Shown here one piece after another: positions 9,024 to 18,018 of a stretch of 64,000 bases of DNA. A program made the position numbers and the translations under genes. The notes beneath the pieces were generated by a model. The model worked only from the letters and a program-made list of their open reading frames with translations. It was not told the origin of the DNA and did not search any database. The DNA comes from Methylococcales symbiont of Hymedesmia sp. n. MRB-2018 (GTDB taxonomy: Bacteria; Pseudomonadota; Gammaproteobacteria; Methylococcales; Methylomonadaceae): contig QPIN01000062.1 in the NCBI GenBank assembly GCA_003666385.1, positions 1-64,000 of the forward strand, given 5' to 3'. Positions within the stretch are counted from its first letter, which is position 1, and every line of letters begins with the position of its first letter.

Positions 9024-9155
9024 TCAACCCATAAGTGCAACGCTTTCATTTAAAAAATAGCCCTTGCCAGTCATCTGTGCAAAAACCTCAACCGAGGCAT
9101 TATACCCCAAACATTTCCTAGGTTTATTATTCATTAAATTTGTGGATATAAACTC
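9024..9155 (-). pseudogene. C-terminal remnant of an IS30-family transposase
   Basis: The minus strand encodes LMNNKPRKCLGYNASVEVF, then AQMTGKGYFLNESVALMG and a TGA stop. NNKPRKCLGY..P.EVF and a terminal VAL are the signature end of IS30-type transposases. The frame is closed by a TAA at 9156-9158, so only about 43 residues survive and the catalytic DDE core is gone. It marks an old insertion upstream of dctP. Confidence 0.8.
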
Positions 9156-9250
9156 TTATTTTTCACACACACCATCCAAGGTCTTATGCTTGGAGAAGGA
9201 TTAGGCCCATGCCAAATCTGGCGCTTGCCTGTTTACACTATTCCTTATTT

Positions 9251-9395
9251 GTAACTACTCGGCTTATTTTCTAATAGCCACGTTAAAAGTACGCATTTAC
9301 ACCTGTAAACTCTGTGCTTTCGCCTTGCTCTTGAACGCCTTGATCTTGAACAGAACAGAGGGCAATCTAAGCAGTTACGGAGTACGCTGAGTAGT
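9251..9395 (+). repeat. 157-bp palindromic repeat family, copy A (slightly truncated)
   Basis: It begins GTAACTACTCGGC and ends GCTGAGTAGT, the inverted ends of the family also found at 18019, 29580 and 50561. The interior matches those copies, including the CGCTTTCGCCTTGCTCTTGAAC block. The final TAC of the right end is replaced by CCCCC. The remaining 9156-9250 and 9396-9453 stretches hold nothing I recognise. Confidence 0.85.
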
Positions 9396-9453
9396 CCCCC
9401 TTATTTTATCTATTTTTTTTTGAGATTTGCACTTATGATGTGGCGAATGCAAG

Positions 9454-9478
9454 CCATTTATTCTTGAAAATGGTATAA
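9454..9478. repeat. Short 25-bp dispersed repeat (copy 2)
   Basis: It is the exact reverse complement of 5779-5803 and reads ...TTCTTGAAAATGGTATA. It abuts the stop codon of the lipoprotein gene at 9480. A degenerate third copy lies at about 18181-18206. Confidence 0.6.
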
Positions 9479-9479
9479 G

Positions 9480-10073
9480 CTAAATATTATCCGCTTTTAA
9501 CTTGGCTTCTTTTGCCCCATAAAGATTATTTTGCTGTTTCCTAGCTTCACTGATCAATAACCAACTTTGCCTTTTTAAAATTCTATCCTGTGCAGATAAT
9601 AGGGCCGCTTTTTTTGCTAAATCTTCAGCTAGTCGTGGTTTGGATTGTTGTAAACGAAGTTTTGCTAATTTGTAGGTTAATGTGGGGTTTCTTGATTCTA
9701 TTCTTAAAGCACGTTCAATTATAGAAACTGCTGATTCATAATCACCTTTCTGACTATTTCTCTCTGCTTCTAATACTAAAGATTTTATAGCAAACGATAA
9801 CGGGTTTACTACCAGTTGTGTATCAACAGGAATATGAGAAACTGTAGGTTTATATGGATAGTGTTGATTTTTGTTCTCAGGATATCTTATATTTCCAATA
9901 ATTCTAACGGGTTTAGAACTATTTTTAGTTGAATCATTTTCTTCTGATGGAATAAGATAAGGCTCGCTTGCTTGCGAATCGCCATAGACAGGAGCGGGTG
10001 ATTGTTGCTTATAAAACGTACTACACCCTTGTATAAGTAATGTGAATGCAATAATAAACGATTTAAATTTCAT
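9480..10073 (-). CDS. Lipoprotein with TPR-like helical repeats
   Basis: The 197-residue product has a type II signal peptide, with a hydrophobic stretch followed by the lipobox LIQGC and acylated Cys17. Residues 20-90 are Pro/Ser/Asn-rich and probably disordered. Residues 95-190 form TPR-like pairs of helices (AERNSQKGDYESAVSIIERAL, then NPTLTYKLAKLRLQQSKPRLAEDLAKKA). Such proteins usually act as envelope scaffolds; no specific function can be named. It lies 7 bases after the stop of a 63-residue ORF, so the two may be coupled. Confidence 0.75.
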   Translation of the reverse strand: MKFKSFIIAFTLLIQGCSTFYKQQSPAPVYGDSQASEPYLIPSEENDSTKNSSKPVRIIGNIRYPENKNQHYPYKPTVSHIPVDTQLVVNPLSFAIKSLVLEAERNSQKGDYESAVSIIERALRIESRNPTLTYKLAKLRLQQSKPRLAEDLAKKAALLSAQDRILKRQSWLLISEARKQQNNLYGAKEAKLKADNI

Positions 10074-10080
10074 AACAATA

Positions 10081-10272
10081 TTAAAAAAGTTCTATTTCGT
10101 CATCTTCATTATCATTTTTGATGCTATCGGCTTCCCTAGCCAATTCAATCGTTTCTTCAATACTTTTTTCATATAGAACCGCAACAAACATAATTTTTTC
10201 GTAACTACTCAGCTTACTCTCTATTTTGTCCAATAGCCACGTTGAAAGTGCGTATTTAAGAATATCAAACAT
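10081..10272 (-). CDS. Small hypothetical ORF, partly made of repeat sequence
   Basis: This 63-residue frame ends 7 bases before the lipoprotein start, suggesting co-translation. Its N-terminal part (ILKYALSTWLLDKIESKLSS) is encoded by a 58-bp fragment of the 157-bp repeat; the C-terminal part (ETIELAREADSIKNDNEDDEIELF) is acidic and is not repeat-derived. No clear Shine-Dalgarno precedes the start, so the true start could be the internal Met in EKIMFVAV. Either the repeat fused to an older small gene or the ORF is fortuitous. Confidence 0.4.
   Translation of the reverse strand: MFDILKYALSTWLLDKIESKLSSYEKIMFVAVLYEKSIEETIELAREADSIKNDNEDDEIELF
10201..10258 (+). repeat. 157-bp repeat family, copy B (left-end fragment)
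   Basis: It begins GTAACTACTCAGCTTACTC and continues through the TATTTTGTCCAATAGCCACG block to GTGCGTATTTA, matching the first 58 bases of copies A, C and E. The rest of the unit is missing. On the opposite strand it is read through as protein (see 10081-10272). Confidence 0.8.
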
Positions 10273-10312
10273 ACGCTCATGCTACAATTTAAAAATATAA
10301 AGGAGAAATAAT

Positions 10313-10876
10313 ATGACAAAATTAATTTCAAAATCTCAAACTTCAATCATCCTTATTTTAAGTTTATTATTAAGTAGCTTATTTTTAAGCGGCTGTGATA
10401 ACAAAGAAAAAAGTGCAAAAAACACGCTTTCAGTTAAACAGAAAATTCAAAAATACCCAAAAGACACGACTATTAAAGGTAAAGTCAGCAATAAGAAAGG
10501 GACTATATTATCGGGCACCATTAAAGTAACTGACACTAAGGGTACACTCATTGTCAGTTCTGAGTTGCTCCATGATTATCACTACTCAATCACTGTCCCG
10601 GCAGGTACAGAATTACCCATTGAACTACATTTTTATCCTAAAACAGTAAATAGTTATGATAAAAAAATGACAGTTGCTGTTATTTATCCCAGTATCAAAA
10701 AATATGATATTAATGAACTCACTTCTGCTATTGCCAAAAGAGCAAAATCACTGGGTGGATATACGCATTATAATATGATGAGAGCCGCTGAACAGACAGT
10801 AAGTGTTCCTGACTCTAATAGAACATCAGCTGGCTTTAAAGGCGATATTACCAAACAATATGGCGGTTGGCATTAG
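10313..10876 (+). CDS. Hypothetical lipoprotein
   Basis: The 187-residue product has a clear type II signal peptide (hydrophobic residues 11-26, lipobox LSGC, acylated Cys28), followed by a Lys-rich region and a probable small beta domain (TTIKGKVSNKKGTILSGTIKVTDTKGTLI), which resembles carboxypeptidase-regulatory-like beta sandwiches. A good Shine-Dalgarno (AAGGAGA) sits 8 bases upstream of the ATG. I do not recognise a specific family. It is a single gene, divergent from the 63-residue ORF and convergent with cbtA. Confidence 0.7.
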   Translation: MTKLISKSQTSIILILSLLLSSLFLSGCDNKEKSAKNTLSVKQKIQKYPKDTTIKGKVSNKKGTILSGTIKVTDTKGTLIVSSELLHDYHYSITVPAGTELPIELHFYPKTVNSYDKKMTVAVIYPSIKKYDINELTSAIAKRAKSLGGYTHYNMMRAAEQTVSVPDSNRTSAGFKGDITKQYGGWH

Positions 10877-10913
10877 TCGTTCATGTTCTCTATGATATTC
10901 ATTGTAAAGACGA

Positions 10914-11624
10914 TTATTTCTTTTCTTCCAATGGATGAATATACTTATCCACTATAAAGCCTGCCCCCAAACCTATCATTAGCCACAATAAAAGATTAGC
11001 GATACTGGTTTGGACAATAAACTGATGCCAAAGCAGAGTCAATGCTTCAATTGCCTGAGGGCTTGAATTAACAAAGCCATGCATCTCAGGTTGAGGTGCT
11101 CCAATGACATGTGGACTGATAATCAGTAATAAACCTATCACTTTATGCACGATTGCTTGATAAGCCATTAACCATAATGACAATGTAGTCACAAAAACGG
11201 TAAACAACCACCAGACCTGCCTGCTTTCTAAATAAGCGGCTTCCATACCCGGTAATTCTGGCGGTAAGCCTAATGCAGGTGAAGCAAAAACCGATAAATA
11301 CGCGGCTACGCCCCAGAACCCTCCTTCTAACAGACCAAATGATGCTTTTAAACTCATGGCACTCAATAAAATTAAAGCAAAAGCAAAACTTAGTAGAAAA
11401 TTGCTGACAAAATTCCAGCTATGTCTTTCTCTACCGTCATCAGGTGACCAGGCTTCAATTGTTTCAGCCAAAGCATGTCCTACATGAGTCACAGACTCAA
11501 CCACCTCATAGACTTCGGCAGCTACAATAATAGGGGTAATAAAAAAAGCTTGATAAATACTTAAAATAGTCCCTGCAATAATGGCCAAAGCAAATGCAGA
11601 AAAAATTAGATTTCTAAAATACAT
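10914..11624 (-). CDS. cbtA: CbtA-family membrane protein (predicted cobalt transporter subunit)
   Basis: CbtA proteins are five-helix membrane proteins linked to cobalt uptake by comparative genomics. The 236-residue product shows the family pattern: an N-terminal helix FSAFALAIIAGTILSIYQ, a Glu/His-rich loop, SPALGLPPELPGMEAA, and the hallmark SPHVIGAPQPEMHG. The usual small partner CbtB is not found next to it (only 61 bases separate it from the porin gene). It is the last gene of a same-strand series: kinase, regulator, DoxX, porin, CbtA. Metal specificity is inference. Confidence 0.85.
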   Translation of the reverse strand: MYFRNLIFSAFALAIIAGTILSIYQAFFITPIIVAAEVYEVVESVTHVGHALAETIEAWSPDDGRERHSWNFVSNFLLSFAFALILLSAMSLKASFGLLEGGFWGVAAYLSVFASPALGLPPELPGMEAAYLESRQVWWLFTVFVTTLSLWLMAYQAIVHKVIGLLLIISPHVIGAPQPEMHGFVNSSPQAIEALTLLWHQFIVQTSIANLLLWLMIGLGAGFIVDKYIHPLEEKK

Positions 11625-11685
11625 ATAACTCTCTAGTAATAGTAGCTAACAATAACCCTGACTTGATGCCAGTCTGGGGTAAAAT

Positions 11686-12786
11686 TCAAATCATCAATTC
11701 TGCATCAACAGTATCTTCCCAGTTAAGGTTGATAAATAGGTTTAACTCTTCCTTGTTATATTCTTTCTTACTGGACGCACTAAATTTCCCTGCCAAAATA
11801 CCGATGTCAACAAAATTATTAAACGCATATTCAACACCTAGCAAAATACTTTCAGCATTTTTACCTTCAATAGCATCCAGTGTCTGATCCTCTACCGAGG
11901 TAAAAAAAGGGCCACCACCTACACTGGCTATTGCCCCTGTATCAGTAAAATTTCTATTATAAGCAACTATCAAGGTAAAGCCAGACCATGATATAGCAGA
12001 TAGTATACCCAAGCTATGTGCATTTACATCACCAAGCAATGCATTCCCTGTGTCTGCTCCCCAATCATATTGCAAGCCAAAGCGATAAGAAATAGTATCT
12101 GCTAATTCACCACTCACTACTAGCTCGGAATAAACCAACATCAAGTGGTCAGCAATATAGTAAAACCAACTGTCAGAATTTAAGTTGTTTTGCTCATAAC
12201 TTAGCCAGCTCAGCCAAGCACCGCTGGAATCCCCACCTAAAGCTTCGCCAATAGAAACAAACTGTGAAGCATTCGCACCATTTTCCCAACCTGCCGCTTC
12301 TCTTACAAAACCTATACCCAGCAGCCATTCATCAGAAATATGCGTATCGAATAAATAAGCTTCAAATAAATTGGGTATCATTCGCAAATCATCACTCTCC
12401 AAATGTGGCGAATCAAAATGCTGTCGACCTAATCGGGTGTGAAACTGATCCATTGAGAGTGTTAAAAATGCTTCTCCAACAATTAAATAACTATCTTGTT
12501 GATTGTTAAAAAATTCAGCTTGAATATTATTATCATTTTCGCTATTAAACCCAGGATCCCAAGATGCATATAAACTCAAATATGTTCCAATAATTGAATT
12601 TAATGAATATGCACAGCCCAAGGCTCCAGCCAAAGCACTGGCTGAGGAATGATCTGTTTGTATATAACCAGCACGGGCATATCCATTACAATCCAATTGT
12701 TTCTGATAATCATTTAGTGCTTGTGCTGTTGGGAGACAGAGTACTAATGCTGTGAAGAGGGTAAGTTTAAATTTTCCTGTAGACAA
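11686..12786 (-). CDS. OprD-like outer-membrane porin
   Basis: The 366-residue product has a Sec signal peptide (about residues 1-23, cleaved after TAQA), then alternating amphipathic strands typical of a beta barrel, with GYARAGYIQTDHSSASALAGALG near the N-terminus as in OprD-type porins and an aromatic-poor C-terminus ending AELMI. Acidic external-loop stretches are frequent (DPGFNSENDNN, DWGADTG). Only 3 bases separate it from the doxX stop codon, so they are certainly one transcript. The substrate cannot be read from sequence; the neighbour CbtA suggests a metal complex or small organic acid. Confidence 0.7.
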   Translation of the reverse strand: MSTGKFKLTLFTALVLCLPTAQALNDYQKQLDCNGYARAGYIQTDHSSASALAGALGCAYSLNSIIGTYLSLYASWDPGFNSENDNNIQAEFFNNQQDSYLIVGEAFLTLSMDQFHTRLGRQHFDSPHLESDDLRMIPNLFEAYLFDTHISDEWLLGIGFVREAAGWENGANASQFVSIGEALGGDSSGAWLSWLSYEQNNLNSDSWFYYIADHLMLVYSELVVSGELADTISYRFGLQYDWGADTGNALLGDVNAHSLGILSAISWSGFTLIVAYNRNFTDTGAIASVGGGPFFTSVEDQTLDAIEGKNAESILLGVEYAFNNFVDIGILAGKFSASSKKEYNKEELNLFINLNWEDTVDAELMI

Positions 12787-12789
12787 AGA

Positions 12790-13389
12790 TTAAATTCGCC
12801 GTTCTTTGAATTTAATTTTTAGCCAATAATCAGCACTCACATAGTTACCAGCTCCGATAAAAAACAAAACCAGTAGCATAATAAAATAAGTAGCGGCAAA
12901 TTCAATGCCATTATTAAGCACAACAAAATTTCCATTTTCTGTTAACCAGCTATAATTGCCAACATCTTGCAAAAGCTCCTTAGCTTTGTCCAGTCTTTGT
13001 ATGGCTCCCATAGTTCTTTCGTTAGCAAAAAAACCACTGCCTTCTGCAATGGCCAACCAACCATTTTGTAGGTGTACAGTCACTGCTGCAACAGCCATAG
13101 TGAGCATTAAAGGTATTGAAATCAACCTGACTCCAAAACCCAAAAGTAAGAATAATGCACCCAGCACCTCCACTAAAGCAACGAGAAAAACCAATAAATA
13201 GGGTAACGGTAAACCTAGTCCCCATTCATCATTACCAAACCATTCCACCGTACTGCTAAAATTTGAAAACTTTTTACTGCCTGCCATCCACATAATTGGC
13301 ACTAAGTATAAGCGTAAAGCTAATGGTGCCAAAAAATCCAGATATTTTGCTTTACCGCAGCATATTTGTACAAAACACTTATTTTTCAT
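12790..13389 (-). CDS. DoxX family inner-membrane protein
   Basis: A longer frame opens at 13458, but the ATG at 13389 (MKNKCFVQICCGK) is preceded by AAGGT at a good distance and is preferred, giving about 199 residues. Four hydrophobic helices and the motifs LAPLALRLYLVPIMWMAGSKKF and GLPLPYLLVFLVALVEVLGALFLLLGFGVRL mark the DoxX/SURF4-like superfamily. An insertion of about 50 residues (near GFFANERTMGAIQRLDKAKELL) precedes the last helix. Members are linked to redox or sulfur metabolism; the specific role is unknown. Confidence 0.8.
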   Translation of the reverse strand: MKNKCFVQICCGKAKYLDFLAPLALRLYLVPIMWMAGSKKFSNFSSTVEWFGNDEWGLGLPLPYLLVFLVALVEVLGALFLLLGFGVRLISIPLMLTMAVAAVTVHLQNGWLAIAEGSGFFANERTMGAIQRLDKAKELLQDVGNYSWLTENGNFVVLNNGIEFAATYFIMLLVLFFIGAGNYVSADYWLKIKFKERRI

Positions 13390-13481
13390 TGTAATACCTT
13401 GTTTTAGATTGGGAAACATACAAGAAGCTGAGACCCTAATAAAAGCAAATAATTGCAATAATAATTTTTATTTTTAGGGTA

Positions 13482-14120
13482 TTAGCTTTCGATTAGACCA
13501 TGTTTAATAGCTAATCGTACTAACTCAACAGGGCTAGTGATCCCTAGTTTTTGTTTTAATATAGTCTGATGATTGGCAACAGTTTTTTTTCCAATATTTA
13601 ATAGGGTGGAAATATTGTCAACAGTTTTTCCTTCTGCAAGCAATCTAAAAATCCCAAATTCCCTAGAAGTGAGCTTCTGTATTGGATTTTTCTCAGAGAG
13701 GGTTTGCAAGTCTATTTTCTCAGATAAGATGGGGTTTAAATAACTTATTCCTTCCGCCGCACTAACGATTGCCTGAATTAAGTCTTGTGCTTCACTGGAC
13801 TTAGCAACATAGCTTATTGCGCCAGATGTTAGGGCTTGCACGGCAAAAGTTGCACTTTCATGCATTGAAAATATTACTACTTTAGCGGAATTATAGCGAT
13901 GTATAATTCGTCGTAGAGCCTCTAAGCCACCGATACCTGGCATGGAAATATCCATCACTAATACATCGGGTGTTGTATCCCCAAATAGATGATAAGCCTG
14001 TTTACCACTTTCGGCTTCAGCAACAACTTTAATATTGTCATTTTGTTCTAATAGTCTACGCAAGCCAGAACGAACAACTGCGTGGTCATCTGCCAACATG
14101 ACTGAAATGGGCGTTTTCAT
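13482..14120 (-). CDS. NarL/UhpA-type response regulator
   Basis: The 212-residue product has an N-terminal receiver domain with the acidic pair D11/D12, the phospho-acceptor D57 (VLVMDISMPG) and the VAKS lysine, then a C-terminal LuxR-type helix-turn-helix (LTSREFGIFRLLAEGKTVDNISTLLNIGKKTVANHQ). It overlaps the upstream kinase gene by 4 bases, so this is its cognate partner. It probably controls its own operon and the divergent TonB-dependent receptor. Confidence 0.93.
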   Translation of the reverse strand: MKTPISVMLADDHAVVRSGLRRLLEQNDNIKVVAEAESGKQAYHLFGDTTPDVLVMDISMPGIGGLEALRRIIHRYNSAKVVIFSMHESATFAVQALTSGAISYVAKSSEAQDLIQAIVSAAEGISYLNPILSEKIDLQTLSEKNPIQKLTSREFGIFRLLAEGKTVDNISTLLNIGKKTVANHQTILKQKLGITSPVELVRLAIKHGLIES

Positions 14121-15460
14121 TCTTTTCTTTTAATACCAGATGGCAATTCAATGTTGATTATTACCCCTTTATTAATAGCTGTAGTTAGCTTAAATTTTCC
14201 CGCTAAACCTTCCACTCGCTCTCTCATTCCTAGCAAACCAAAACCTTTGGGTTTTATTGTGTGATCAAAGCCATTGCCATTATCAGTGACCATCATATTA
14301 ATTTGACTATTGTTTTTTTCTATGGAGATAGTGATGCTGTTTGCATTTGCATGACGTGCAATATTGGTTAGACATTCTTGAACCAATCGATAGATGGAAA
14401 TTAATAGAGCGTCATCAAGATCGATAAAGTTTCCTGAAATATGGAAATCTAAATGGATATCTGGGTTACGAGTAAGCCATGCTGAAATAAGTTCTTTTAA
14501 TGCAACTTCTAAACCTAATTCATCAAGATCACTAGGGCGAAGACGTTGCAATATTGTGCGGACAATTTCCATCATCCGTCTAACGACAACATCAATAGCT
14601 GTTGCACTTTCTTGAGCAGTATCAATAGTTTTAGCACCTTTGATAACGGCAACATCCATACGGATAGCGGTAAGATGTTGACCGATTTCATCGTGGAGTT
14701 CTTGCGCTAAATTCTTTCGCTCATCTTCTTGTAAGCGCATCAATTGTTGCGATAAGTGATGATTATTTTCAATACTGGATTGTAAGGTTTCTGCCATGAT
14801 ATTAAATTTATCACTGATGCTGGATAACTCTGGCAAAGTAAATTTTGGTAGTCGAGATTTAAGATTGCCAGATTCTAGTTCGGTTAATGCGGTAAGAATG
14901 TCATCAATAGGGCGAAGAGCAATGTTTACTGCAATGTAAACGACAATATTAACCACTAAAAAGAAGATACTGAGTAGTACCAAGATGCCTTTTGTTGCTT
15001 GCCATTCTTCGTTAATTTCATAAGAAATATCGGGGGTAATCACTAATTCACCAACTCGTCCATCAGCCATGAAAACGGATTGCCTTGTACTAGGGAGCTT
15101 ACCTGTCACTGCATCCATGGCATTAACAAACCATGCTGGAGCTTGGTTTTGTTGTGAGCCTATTTTGACACGGTTGCTATCTTGGAGTTTGCCGAAGTTA
15201 TCAAAAAAATCTATTTTAAGATGGCGAACATTTTTAAGGTCTCTCAAATGAAAAACGAATCTGCCTTTAATAAGAGAGGAATTTTTCACTCTAAGCCCTA
15301 AAATTTCAGCATCAAACATCTGCAAAGCAAGAATTGCAGTTGAAGCAATTTCAGCTTGTATGTTGTTAGCAGCATTTTTAATGGTAACAACAGCACCAAT
15401 AAGGATTACTAATAGCAATATAAGAGTGATTATTACGTTTAATCGTAGCTTTAAATTCAT
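14117..15460 (-). CDS. NarX/UhpB-type sensor histidine kinase
   Basis: The 447-residue product has helices at about residues 8-28 and 157-180 enclosing a periplasmic sensor segment of about 125 residues, a HAMP linker (PIDDILTALTELESGNL), a HisKA_3 dimerisation domain with phospho-acceptor H256 in ELHDEIGQHLTAIR, and a HATPase domain with DNGNGFD and GFGLLGMRERV. It is the first gene of the five-gene minus-strand set and is divergent from the TonB receptor. The sensed signal is unknown. Confidence 0.93.
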   Translation of the reverse strand: MNLKLRLNVIITLILLLVILIGAVVTIKNAANNIQAEIASTAILALQMFDAEILGLRVKNSSLIKGRFVFHLRDLKNVRHLKIDFFDNFGKLQDSNRVKIGSQQNQAPAWFVNAMDAVTGKLPSTRQSVFMADGRVGELVITPDISYEINEEWQATKGILVLLSIFFLVVNIVVYIAVNIALRPIDDILTALTELESGNLKSRLPKFTLPELSSISDKFNIMAETLQSSIENNHHLSQQLMRLQEDERKNLAQELHDEIGQHLTAIRMDVAVIKGAKTIDTAQESATAIDVVVRRMMEIVRTILQRLRPSDLDELGLEVALKELISAWLTRNPDIHLDFHISGNFIDLDDALLISIYRLVQECLTNIARHANANSITISIEKNNSQINMMVTDNGNGFDHTIKPKGFGLLGMRERVEGLAGKFKLTTAINKGVIINIELPSGIKRKE

Positions 15461-15652
15461 AGGTACAATCTAGTTTTATCAATATCGTTCGGCTTGTTGG
15501 TTGCTATGGAAAGATATTATGCACTATTGAGCTTACATTTAATTTGTATTGTTCAATAATTAGGAGTTTTTCCTATAGGTAATATTTCTCAAACCCTGCA
15601 TAATCTGCAAAGTTTTAGAATTTAGCGTTCATATAAGAACTTAGGAGAGAAT

Positions 15653-18001
15653 ATGCAGTATCAGCAGCAAAAGAAAGCATTATATTTAATGCTCATAACG
15701 GCAATGCTGACATCAGCAGTTTATGCTGAAGATGAAAGTAATTTAGAATTGAGTGACATTGAAATTGTTGGCACCACACCGTTGCATGGTATTGGTCTAC
15801 CAGCCGATAAAATTGCGGGTAACATTCAATCTGCCACTGCTGAAGAAATTGAAAATAGCCAAAGTCTTGATATGACGGACTTTATGAATAAAACATTGGG
15901 TAGTGTAAGCATCAATTCCGCACAAAACAATCCTTTTCAACCCGACTTACAATTTCGTGGTTTTACGGCTTCACCATTAGTGGGTGTTGCTCAGGGCTTA
16001 TCCATTTATCAAGATGGTGTGCGGGTAAATGAACCTTTCGGAGATGCAGTTAACTTTGAATTAATTCCAGAATCAGCAGTTGCTAGCATAAACTTAATCC
16101 CAGGTTCTAATCCTTTATTTGGTTTAAACACATTGGGCGGTGCAATTTCTATTCAAACTAAAAGTGGCTTTACTAATAAAGGACATAGTCTTGAAGCTTA
16201 CACAGGCTCTTTTGGACGCCATTCTGTTACTTTAGAAAGCGGGGATAAGAAGGGTAATTTTGCATATTTTGTAACAGGGGCATATACCGAAGAAGATGGG
16301 TGGCGTGATGAATCACCTTCGCAAGTAGAACAATTATTTGCCAAGTTAAGCTATAAAAATGATTCCAGCACCTTAGATTTAGCACTGGCGGCAGTTGATA
16401 GTGATTTAAATGGTAATGGCGCAGCACCTATTGAGTTATCAAAAAGTGATCGTGAGGCAGTATTTACTTACCCAGATAACACTCAAAATGAATTACGGAT
16501 GTTGTCACTAAATGGCTCACATTGGTTATCGGATACAGTTTTACTGTCAGCCAATAGCTATTATCGAAACAATGACCGTGAAACCTTTAATGGTGATGGT
16601 GCGGAGTTAGAGATTGATGATGGATTTTTGGTTGAGGAGGAAGATGGTGACGATGACGGAGACGATGATGGAGATGGAGAGCGTATTGAGGATATTAATG
16701 GTAATGATATTACCGCAGCGGCACTAGGAAATCCTAGCAATGATCTTGCGCTAAACAATACAAGTACCACGGAGCAAGATGGTTACGGGTTCAGCTTGCA
16801 GGGAACGCTATCAAACAATTTGTTTGATCGAGAAAACCAATTAATTATTGGCATGAGTTACGATAAAGCGGACATGGATTACAACGCCCAAAGTGAAGTG
16901 GCAGTATTTAAAGATGACCGAGGCACAATAGGTACGGGTGTTATCATTAATGAATCAGTCGTTGATGGTAAAATTGATAGTGATTCTTTAGGTATCTTTT
17001 TCACCGATACATTAAGCGTAACAGATCAATTAGCATTAACATTATCTGCACGCTACAACCTGACACATATTGATATTTCAGGTAGCAGTGAAGGTGGTGA
17101 CACTAATTTGAATGAATCGGGTAGCACACACACCTATCGTCGAATTAATCCAGCACTTGGGCTTGCTTATGCGGTGAATGATGATTTGGGTATCTATGGT
17201 AGCTATAGTGAATCATCGCGAGCGCCAACCCCTTCAGAATTAACCTGCTCAAATAAAGCAAAACCTTGTGCATTACCCAATTCTTTCTTGAGTGATCCAC
17301 CGCTAGATCAAGTGATTGCAAAAACGTGGGAAGCTGGATTGAGAGGTCAATTTAATTCAATTACCTGGACAGCGGGTGTGTTCCATACAGTGAATAAAGA
17401 TGATATTCTTTTTATACCTGTAGAAGAAGGTGTGGCAGGCAATCTCAATAATGGTTTCTTTGATAATGTGGGTGAGACAAAACGACAAGGGGTTGAGCTT
17501 GGTCTTAATGGTGTATTTTTTGAGAATCAATTAAGTTGGTTTACTAATTACTCTTATATTGATGCAACGTTTGAAGATGGCTTTGCCGTATTTAATGAAA
17601 ATAATCCAGCAGGTGAAGAGACGACTGTGAAAAAAGGCGACAGTATTCCTGGAATTGCAAAACATAATGTTAAGTTAGGTGCGGATTATGCTTTTACACC
17701 TGCGCTGTCATTGGGTTTTGATGCCTCGTATCATTCATCACAATATTATCGTGGTGATGAAGCCAACAATAATGCCCAAATTTCTGGCTATCATTTGGTG
17801 AATCTTCACGCTAAATATAAATTCAACAAGCATATTGAGTTTTTTGCCAAAGTCGATAACTTGTTTGCTAGTGAGTATGAAACATTTGGTCTTTATGGTG
17901 AACCGGATGAAGCACCTGGTTTAGATGTGCTCGATGATCCACGTTTTGTTGGTGCTGGTGCGCCTCGTGCTGGTTGGATTGGTATTAAAGTATCAATATA
18001 A
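15653..18001 (+). CDS. TonB-dependent outer-membrane receptor with Asp-rich loop
   Basis: The 782-residue protein has a signal peptide (cleaved after SAVYA, about residue 25), a plug domain (about residues 30-180, with LQFRGFTASPLVGVAQGLSIYQDGVRVNEPFGD and LNTLGGAISIQTKSG) and a 22-strand-type barrel ending in the aromatic-poor IGIKVSI. Residues 328-347 form an acidic run of D-x-D and DDDG repeats in a predicted external loop, resembling calcium- or lanthanide-binding sequences. TAGGAGAG precedes the ATG. It is divergent from the two-component operon, which may regulate it. The ligand is unknown; a chelated metal is the main candidate. Confidence 0.92.
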   Translation: MQYQQQKKALYLMLITAMLTSAVYAEDESNLELSDIEIVGTTPLHGIGLPADKIAGNIQSATAEEIENSQSLDMTDFMNKTLGSVSINSAQNNPFQPDLQFRGFTASPLVGVAQGLSIYQDGVRVNEPFGDAVNFELIPESAVASINLIPGSNPLFGLNTLGGAISIQTKSGFTNKGHSLEAYTGSFGRHSVTLESGDKKGNFAYFVTGAYTEEDGWRDESPSQVEQLFAKLSYKNDSSTLDLALAAVDSDLNGNGAAPIELSKSDREAVFTYPDNTQNELRMLSLNGSHWLSDTVLLSANSYYRNNDRETFNGDGAELEIDDGFLVEEEDGDDDGDDDGDGERIEDINGNDITAAALGNPSNDLALNNTSTTEQDGYGFSLQGTLSNNLFDRENQLIIGMSYDKADMDYNAQSEVAVFKDDRGTIGTGVIINESVVDGKIDSDSLGIFFTDTLSVTDQLALTLSARYNLTHIDISGSSEGGDTNLNESGSTHTYRRINPALGLAYAVNDDLGIYGSYSESSRAPTPSELTCSNKAKPCALPNSFLSDPPLDQVIAKTWEAGLRGQFNSITWTAGVFHTVNKDDILFIPVEEGVAGNLNNGFFDNVGETKRQGVELGLNGVFFENQLSWFTNYSYIDATFEDGFAVFNENNPAGEETTVKKGDSIPGIAKHNVKLGADYAFTPALSLGFDASYHSSQYYRGDEANNNAQISGYHLVNLHAKYKFNKHIEFFAKVDNLFASEYETFGLYGEPDEAPGLDVLDDPRFVGAGAPRAGWIGIKVSI

Positions 18002-18018
18002 TTAGTGCTTTATTTATC

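Noticed and set aside
13390..13458. Longer N-terminus for the DoxX protein
   Set aside because: The ATG at 13389 has a good ribosome-binding site and fits the family better; the upstream extension has no recognisable feature.
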